Source: Pteria penguin
Lineage: Eukaryota > Mollusca > Bivalvia > Pterioida > Pteriidae
Length of the DNA: 64,000 nt
Direction: 5' to 3'
NCBI GenBank assembly: GCA_035048485.1
Contig: CM068587.1
Coordinates: 34,147,001-34,211,000 of the forward strand
Part shown: piece by piece, positions 58,901 to 64,000 of the stretch
Numbering within the stretch: position 1 is the stretch's first letter
Layout of the letters: each line of letters opens with the position of its first letter
Notes under the pieces: generated by a model
Database searches by the model: none
Told to the model about the DNA's origin: nothing
Seen by the model: only the letters and a program-made list of their open reading frames with translations
Position numbers and translations under genes: made by a program

Positions 58901-61900
58901 TATTCTAAGAACATTCTTTTCCTTGTTCTGTGAGATCTTCTATTTTCTATTTCTATGAACTGGTTAATTTCTTATTGAGAGAACCCTTTCATCACTTCAT
59001 TCAGACAGCTCTTTCAACGAGATATTAGCATGAGATGCAACTCTAACATTGCCCAAAGTAGCTATATTTTGCATGAAATTTTTTATGGTAGATGCTACTA
59101 AAATGAACAATGAGCATGGGAAATTAACACAAAGATAAAAATGACAAAGATTATTTTTGTTCAGATATGAGCATTGTGCATGATCAATTTTTTTTTAAAT
59201 ACATTACGAATTGAAAAATTACTTTTGGGGGAAATTTTGTATTAGGTTTTGAAAGTTATGTGGTTATTTTTTTGGCATTTCTTAATAGAACTATAGCCTT
59301 TTTTTGAGTCTTAAGCCTTAAGACAGAACTGTCTTTTGCCTCTCATTTCTGTTTGCTAAATTCAGTATGAAAAGTATACCACTTTATCCTCCAAAGCTTG
59401 ATGGATTCTCTGATTTCTCCACCACTTCACACTGGTCACCATTATATAAATAAAAATATGCTGGTGAAGTGTTGAAGTATTACAACCCCCCACTCTTTCT
59501 ACAAATTAAATTTCTGTATAACAGAACTTGTAGTTAACAAATCTTAAAAGGTAATACACAGCTGTCTTTCTTAAAGTATGTGAATGTAAAGTTAATTTTT
59601 TACATGCACTACTCAGTATGTATAACCATGGCAACATCCTTTGTTATTTCTATTGAGTAAATCACTTTTTTAGCGTAGATTATTTGTTTAGATAATGTTT
59701 TGCTTCAATAGTTTACTTCAGTATGAAAATGTAGTGTTCTTATTTTGGAATTGAATAGTCCAACCATTTTTTGGCTTTTTTTTTTTTTTTTTTTTTTTTT
59801 TGCCTTGTGGGATTTATTTATTGAAGATGAAATTTGTTATTGATACCTAACAAATTTGTATTACAGTAGTAAAATAAGTATGATTTGCAACGTGAACACC
59901 TGTAATAATGACAAAATGTGGAAACTGAATGTCATCTTTTCTCGCTCAAGGAATCTGCTCCATATTCCAAAGAACTGGTACGGTCTTTGCCATCGTTGGA
60001 AAATTCTGATAAATATCGCATACGCAATGCCTCTTACCTCGGTGCTATACAGGACTTGGCGGATGGAGGTGAACATCAAAATGAAATACGAGCTGGCATT
60101 CAGAAAGTGTTACAAGTCTTCATTGTTAATTCTGCTCATGTGTTCCTTTTGGACTCCGATGAAGAGGATCTACTTTCTGAACAGGTGAGACTAATTATAA
60201 AAGTTTTTAAAATCAGAGATTTTGGGTATACAATGTTTGTCTTGTTTTTCTCTCTGTATATATTCTGTATGTCCTTAAACTGAAATGTTGGCCTTAACTT
60301 TGAATGGTTAGAGATGGACTAACACAGCATGTTTTATTTATTCATTTCTTACCAAAATTAGAAATTCATCCAGTATTGTGACTTTATCCATAAAGTGAAA
60401 AGTGTGAATTCTTGTTTAAAGTTTTGTTTTAAAATTGAGCCATGTCATAATTGTCTTAGGTTTTATGTCATGCTCTTAGCATGTCGGAGGTCTGTGTTTG
60501 CCTGTTTCCTCAGTTTAGATTTTGAATCTGCAGAGCTAGATATTATTGACAGATTGTTTCTAATATTTTCACACCACATAAAGTGATAATATTTTGGTCG
60601 CAAAGATCTGAATTTCTGCGTGTTGCATCAGGCAGATGTTGTCACTGTATAACTTCAATAATCTTGGTGTGTTCTAAAGCAAGAATAATAATAAAAAAAC
60701 CCAAAGAAACACAGATTATGAAAAAGGGTGCATCAAAAGAATATTAAAAGTAATCCTTATATCGTAATATATTGCGAGACTTTATTAACTTGTGGGGACG
60801 AATGTCCAGAGAGCTAATGTCACAGCCCTTAGTATTGCGTCAGCACTGTGGACAAAAATTTTGACCTTGGCCATACCATCGATAGAATTAAACAGAAGGC
60901 TGAAAGCCTTGTGACAAGACATTGTCATTTTTGACACCTTGACATTTGACCTACTTTCCAAAAAGTTTAACCTTGCCCATAACTTTTCAATTACTAGGGG
61001 TAGAGTTTTCACATTTCATGTTTGTGTACATTATGGCTAGACCTTTGTGTCTGTACCAAAAGTTTTGACCCATAACCTTGCCCTAAAAGTTTTGACCGAC
61101 TTTTCAAAAACTTTAACTTTAACCATAACTTGTCAACTACTAGGGGTAGTAACTTTCATATTTCACATATTTGTTCATTATGGCTAAACCTTTCTGTCTT
61201 AACCAAAATTTTTGACTTTGAGACCTTGACCCTGAAATCTGACCTACTTTTCAAAAACTTCAAGCTCTGCCATTACTGATGAACTGTTAGAAACAGGACT
61301 TTGATTTCCGCATGAACATCATCTGATGGTACCATAACTTTTTAACTTGAGATCTTTATCTTTTGACTTGACCTTGAATTAAGAAAACATTGAAATTTCA
61401 TGCCATCAGTCTGACAATGCTCCATCAGCGAGCTATGTTGTCTTCTGAAAACTCTTGTTCAAATCAAGGATTTTGTCATTTATAATTAACGAGAAATGTT
61501 TTGTGAAAAAGTCATGAGGGTATGGAATTCAGTTCAGAAATATTTCATATTGTAAGCAAACATTTGCCTGTATTTAACATAATGATGTCGGAGGCAACCC
61601 AGTTTATGGATCTGTAACCTCCATAAAATCAACATGAAAACTGCAATTTTACATATGTTGATGTACTATATTTACTGAGCAGATACTGAAGTAGTATGAT
61701 CTCATTTATGTCTGGAGATTTATTTAAAAGTAGCTTAAAAAATATAACCTCTTGTGTTATTCATAATGATAAATTTCATCTTTCATTTATTTCCAGGTTG
61801 ATCTCTGCAAGAAAGTCCTGAATATCTATAGGTTCCTTGTCATGAATATTAAAATGGAACAAAAGACCTGGTGAGTGTGTATGTAACAAAGGACATGGTG

Positions 61901-63399
61901 AGTGTGTATGTAACAAAAGACATGGTGAGTGTGTATGTAATAAAGGACATGGTGAGTGTCTATGTAACAAAAGACATGGTGAGTGTGTATGTAACAAAAG
62001 ACATGGTGAGTGTGTATGTAACAAAAGACATGGTGAGTGTGTATGTAATAAAGGACATGGTGAGTGTCTATGTAACAAAAGACATGGTGAGTGTGTATGT
62101 AACAAAAGACATGGTTAGTGTGTATGTAACAAAAGACATGGTGAGTGTGTATGTAACAAAAGACATGGTGAGTGTGTATGTAACAAAAGACATGGTTAGT
62201 GTGTATGTAATAAAGGACATGGTGAGTGTCTATGTAACAAAAGACATGTTGAGTGTGTATGTAACAAAAGACATGGTGAGTGTGTATGTAACAAAAGACA
62301 TGGTTAGTGTGTATGTAATAAAGGACATGGTGAGTGTCTATGTAACAAAAGACATGGTGAGTGTCTATGTAACAAAGGACATGGTGAGTGTCTATGTAAC
62401 AAAGGACATGGTGAGTGTGTATGTAACAAAGGACATGGTGAGTGTCTTTGTAACAAAAGACATGGTGAGTTTGTATGTAACAAAGGACATGGTGAGTGTG
62501 TATGTAACAAAGGACATGCTGAATGTGTATGTAACAAAAGACATGGTGAGTGTGTATGTTACAAAGGACATGGTGAGTGTTTATGTAACAAAGGACATGG
62601 TGAGTGTGTATGTAACAATAGACATGTTGAATGTGTATGTAACAAAAGACGTAATGAGTGTCTATGTAACAAAGGACATGGTGAGTGTGTATGTAACAAA
62701 GGACATGGTGAATGTGTATGTAACAAAAGACATGGTGAGTGTGTATGTTACAAAGGACATGGTGAGTGTGTATGTAACAAAGGACATGGTGAGTGTGTAT
62801 GTAACAATAGACATGTTGAATGTGTATGTAACAAAAGACGTGATGAGTGTCTATGTAACAAAGGACATGGTGAGTGTCTGTATAAAAAAGACATGGTGAG
62901 TGTCTTTGTAACAAAGGACACAGTGTGTGTCTGTATTAAAAAAAAGACATGGTGAATGTCTGTAACAAAAGACATGGTGAGTGTCTGTAACGAATACATG
63001 GTGAGTGTCTGTGTAAAGAAAGACATGGTGAGTGTCTCTCTAGTAAAAGCCAGAGAGTGATAAATTTATAAACATTTATAATTCAGGACTTTGTTTAGGT
63101 ATAGAATATAAAAGTTTGAATTATTATTCTTTGATATCAATTTTCAAGGTGTATTCATTGGCAGAGGAAAATATGTAAAGTTTAAATCATAATTCACTAT
63201 AAAGTCATGAGGTAATATATGTAAAAATGTTAATTTTGAATACATTGGATGAAACACTGGTATTTTTTCATGCCATACCAACAGGGAGAAGATGTTAGAA
63301 ATTCTTCTGTGTGTTACCTCAGGTGTACTGAGTAATGTGCCTAACACAGATTTAAAACACAGAACACTCGGGGGACGACTTGCCGCTCCAGTTTTCCAG
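34906..63399 (+). CDS. RALGAPA: Ral GTPase-activating protein alpha subunit, N-terminal 15 exons (partial at right edge)
   Basis: Exons: 34906-35032, 45352-45462, 47243-47292, 48231-48288, 49765-49808, 50084-50243, 51308-51429, 52390-52528, 53626-53764, 54226-54484, 54774-54845, 58482-58616, 59951-60184, 61797-61870, 63285-63399. All have GT/AG borders and consistent phases, 1839 nt (613 codons). The start [20 protein letters not shown] matches the family's KKS-QKV-D-KKDA-TRLKHLR opening. Further family blocks are [84 protein letters not shown] and [10 protein letters not shown]. RalGAP alpha forms a complex with a beta subunit and stimulates GTP hydrolysis by RalA/B; the catalytic Rap/Ran-GAP domain is C-terminal and not in the window. 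Exon 10 is a Ser/Thr-rich variable region. Confidence 0.93.
40006..42590 (+). mobile_element. Element with AGCTCACCTGAGC / GGGCCTCTTG ends (long copy)
   Basis: Starts TTTAGCTCACCTGAGCC (hairpin with the adjoining GGCTCAAGTGAGCT) and ends GGCCCACTTGGGCCTCTTG. Inside are tandem modules of about 450-500 bp, each with a G-run, TGAATTTTTTAAGACTT and GGTACCCTCC-type blocks: two strongly similar modules (to about 41110) and two or three decayed ones. The first 1.1 kb mirrors 16412-17541 in inverted orientation. GTCCGTCGTCC repeats mark 40050-40100. The class is unassigned. Confidence 0.7.
43186..43650. repeat. Foldback element, ~230-bp arms with almost no loop
   Basis: Arm 43213-43273 (GCAACCTCTCATTTGAGAGA...) pairs with 43563-43623 with only a few mismatches in 61 bp. 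The pairing continues outward (AACAGGTCGAGGGCAACC / GGTTGCCCCCAACCTG) and inward to a centre near 43435 (TATGGCTGCAAC / GTGCAGCTATA). Each arm also contains its own small hairpin. Transcribed in RALGAPA intron 1, it would form a long RNA stem. Confidence 0.75.
43671..44045 (+). repeat. ~70-bp tandem repeat, about five copies
   Basis: Each unit holds GTCATTCACTTGCAG, then AATTTTGCATAAATCAATGG, then GTTTTGTGCTTGG and GAGTTGACAGG. Copies start near 43671, 43741, 43812, 43883 and 43953, with a partial one at 44024. Units diverge by about 10-25%. Confidence 0.75.
44508..44735 (+). mobile_element. tRNA-derived SINE, moderately decayed
   Basis: Head TTTTAGCTCAATGATTTAGA, B box GGGTTCAAGTCC, then GTCTTTCAGATAAGACAAC, GGTCCCATGTCAC and GCATTGCATCAGGCG in the order of the intact copy at 55243. 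Confidence 0.65.
44814..45215 (+). pseudogene. Decayed unknown reading frame before RALGAPA exon 2
   Basis: An open stretch reading [20 protein letters not shown] then [17 protein letters not shown] ends in TAG at 44997-44999. A second piece in another frame ([17 protein letters not shown]...CIILSP, ending in TAA near 45222) looks like the continuation after several frameshifts. The composition is protein-like rather than random, but I do not recognise the family. It is probably a fossil of a mobile-element or captured gene. Confidence 0.3.
45763..46059 (+). pseudogene. Unrecognised 98-codon frame in RALGAPA intron 2
   Basis: Open frame ending in TAA, with a protein-like middle ([20 protein letters not shown], then [17 protein letters not shown]). 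No family recognised and no start context that stands out. It lies 760 bases after the 44814-45215 fossil and may belong to the same insertion. It could be chance. Confidence 0.2.
48410..48785 (+). repeat. Dispersed repeat rich in CTTGACCTTGGAC / GACCAGAGCTTTCAAGG blocks
   Basis: Two sub-units both contain TTCCTTATGACCAGAGCT-type sequence and a TGACCTTGACCTTG block. The same style recurs at 60770-61440. Non-coding, in RALGAPA intron 4. Confidence 0.55.
51855..52115 (+). mobile_element. tRNA-derived SINE, second family
   Basis: Its head CTGTAGCGCAGTCGGTAGCG and B box CCGGGTTCGATTCCCGG are well preserved. The body (GTACTCCGCCTTCCTCCCTC, then AACTTGCATCTTAATTGTTG) and the AAATAAAGTTTAAAA end differ from the family at 11288 and 55243. 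The tRNA-like part cannot be a functional gene because acceptor-stem pairing is poor. Confidence 0.75.
53187..53208 (+). other. Possible alternative first coding exon of RALGAPA
   Basis: In the intron before exon 9, a CpG-containing patch with CACGTG and GCCGCCGCATC precedes ATGGACACTGATGG, and a GTAAAT donor follows CAAG at 53209. The seven codons plus one base join exon 9 (53626) in the correct phase, giving MDTDGGQ then [11 protein letters not shown]. It would replace the first 270 residues. There is no transcript evidence. Confidence 0.3.
55243..55517 (+). mobile_element. Full-length tRNA-derived SINE, same family as 11288
   Basis: Head GCTGGTGTGGCTTAGTGG, B box CCGGGTTCGACTCCC, body CTGTCTTTCAGAGGAGACAG, GATCCCTCACTGCTTTGGGT and ATGCATCAGGCAGATGCC, tail (AATC)n. 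TTTGATTG is repeated at 55235-55242 and 55518-55525, consistent with a short target duplication. In RALGAPA intron 11. Confidence 0.85.
55990..56375 (+). mobile_element. SINE copy with an internal 37-bp tandem expansion
   Basis: The same family order (GTCCTGTCTTTCGGATGAGA, ..., GCTGTTGCAAAGGTCTG, CATCTGGCAGAT, AATCTTGGTGTGACATTAAA). The segment AAAAGATTCCTCCCTGCTTT plus GGGTAGGCGTGGCACGT is repeated three to four times at about 56151-56285. A short duplication of GGATTGAGTCCCACCA occurs in the B-box region. Confidence 0.8.
56849..57972. mobile_element. CACTACAGAGA-ended DNA transposon relic flanked by TA
   Basis: The termini CACTACAGAGA and TCTCTGTAGTG are perfectly inverted, with weaker inverted similarity for a further 20-30 bp (ATTGT, CCGC and ATA blocks). 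TA lies directly outside both ends. The interior has GATCGCGGTGA/TCACCGC-type palindromic segments near 56930-57030 and 57790-57900 and no transposase frame. In RALGAPA intron 11. Confidence 0.6.
59779..59801 (+). repeat. Poly-T tract (23 bases)
   Basis: Homopolymer about 150 bases upstream of RALGAPA exon 13, possibly the tail of a minus-strand retroposon. Confidence 0.7.
60596..60692 (+). mobile_element. 3' SINE fragment
   Basis: Holds GTTGCATCAGGCAGATGTTG, GTCACTGTATAAC and AATAATCTTGGTGTG, the 3' core of the main SINE family, without the tRNA head. Confidence 0.55.
60770..61440 (+). repeat. Tandemly arranged dispersed repeat (TTTTGACC / CATAACTTTTCAA blocks)
   Basis: At least three sub-units carry CTTTTCAAAAA-CTTTAACCT, CCATAACTTTTCAA-TTACTAGGGGTAG and TTCACATTTCA-TGTT-GTACATTATGGCTA. 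Related in style to 48410-48785. In RALGAPA intron 13. Confidence 0.55.
61871..63050 (+). repeat. 27-bp minisatellite containing the exon 14 splice donor, ~38 regular plus several irregular units
   Basis: The array begins exactly at the RALGAPA exon 14 donor. The first unit is GTGAGTGTGTATGTAACAAA followed by GGACATG. Units vary at a few positions (GTGTGTATG/GTGTCTATG, AAAGGAC/AAAAGAC, GGTGAG/TTGAAT), and a 189-bp higher-order block (7 units) recurs around 62614 and 62803. After about 62890 the units become irregular in length. Long open frames on both strands (342 and 362 codons) are by-products of a period divisible by three. In the exon's own frame the first unit reads TGG TGA, an immediate stop. 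Confidence 0.92.
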
Positions 63400-64000
63400 G
63401 TATGCATTTACATATTAAAAGATAAATGTATTATGTAATTAGGTATGATAAGGTAGTTATGACAGTTTGTTTTAATTTTGTCTTTTTTGTGTTCTATAAT
63501 TTACTATTTTTCACAGAGACTCTATTTTCCTGTGATTTTACTCTTAATGAACAGTAATGCATGAAAATGCTTTAACAAAATAGTACACAAGTCAGAAATC
63601 TTACACTGTCAAAATATGTAACTAGTTTATCACCAAATAATGAAAAAAAAAAGACTACATGTATTTCTGGAAATTATCCATTAATTGTTTCACTTGTTTA
63701 CCTTAAACACTTTCAAGCAGCAAACTTGCTTTAATTTAAAAAGTTTAAATGGCTCTGAACCAAATGAAATTTCTTACTCATTTTGGTAATGGTTTCAACT
63801 ATTCAGTTTGCATGCAGTGGCTTCAGACTGGAGGAAAAAATTGCTTGCACATGTATTAAGTCCCTTCTGAATGATTTTCGAGGACATAGGCATACATGAT
63901 CCTCACTAAGTGTTGTTGTACATCAGCAAAGTACTCAGGGTTTCAATTATGCTCCTACAGGGTGCTGAGGTACTTGTCCCCAGAGGACTTGTCCCCAGAG
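63400..64000 (+). other. Start of RALGAPA intron 15, nothing assignable
   Basis: The donor GTATGC at 63400 is followed by AT-rich sequence with no match to the next RalGAP alpha block. The last 30 bases repeat CTTGTCCCCAGAG twice and may be the edge of a further repeat. Confidence 0.4.

Noticed and set aside
61826..62914. Long open frames on both strands (342 and 362 codons, His/Tyr/Thr-rich)
   Set aside because: They are products of the 27-bp tandem repeat, whose period is divisible by three; the sequence is intron 14 of RALGAPA and the frames have no domain or splice support.
61871..63050. CRISPR-like regular repeats
   Set aside because: Units are contiguous with no unique spacers, in a eukaryotic intron.

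Overview
The window reads as animal nuclear DNA, most likely from a bivalve mollusc. It is AT-rich, its genes are split into short exons by long introns, and the introns and spacers are packed with tRNA-derived SINEs, MITEs, LINE relics and a DIRS-type retroelement. The bivalve call rests on the style of the repeats (short elements ending in CAATCAAT tails, paired AGCTCACCTGAGC / GGGCCTCTTG ends, GGGGCATA elements) and on invertebrate-like protein sequence. It is an inference from family style, not a database match.

Three protein-coding genes can be reconstructed exon by exon with consistent splice phases. (1) Positions 1-2084, plus strand: the 3' end of a RIN/Sprint-like Rab5 exchange factor, with the end of the VPS9 domain and a Ras-association domain. 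(2) Positions 7841-26917, minus strand: a complete presenilin, the catalytic subunit of gamma-secretase, with 11 coding exons and 517 residues. (3) Positions 34906-63399 and beyond, plus strand: the first 15 coding exons (613 residues in frame) of a Ral GTPase-activating protein alpha subunit; its catalytic GAP domain lies past the right edge. RIN and presenilin converge on a 5.8-kb gene-free spacer. Presenilin and RALGAPA are divergent, with about 8 kb between their start codons.

The divergent spacer is mostly mobile DNA. A dead Jockey-like LINE (about 27890-33300) has been split by three separate insertions: a deleted DIRS retroelement with an intact internal complementary region (28489-31508), a MITE (about 31711-32043) and an hAT-type element with an 8-bp target duplication (32468-33169). 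Presenilin intron 1 carries two more composite elements with terminal inverted repeats (19178-21363 and 23707-26567). The second has perfect 10-bp flanking duplications and ~240-bp arms.

RALGAPA introns hold a multi-kilobase element that is an inverted counterpart of one in presenilin intron 2 (16412-17541 versus 40006-42590), a ~465-bp perfect-centre foldback (43186-43650), SINEs, a TA-flanked CACTA-ended element, and a 27-bp minisatellite in intron 14. The minisatellite unit contains the authentic 5' splice site, so dozens of copies of the donor sequence follow the real one.

All three proteins act on small GTPases or membrane proteins in endomembranes. Nothing in the sequence shows that they are co-regulated, and the neighbourhood may be chance. 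No prokaryote-type system, CRISPR array, rRNA or true tRNA gene was found.
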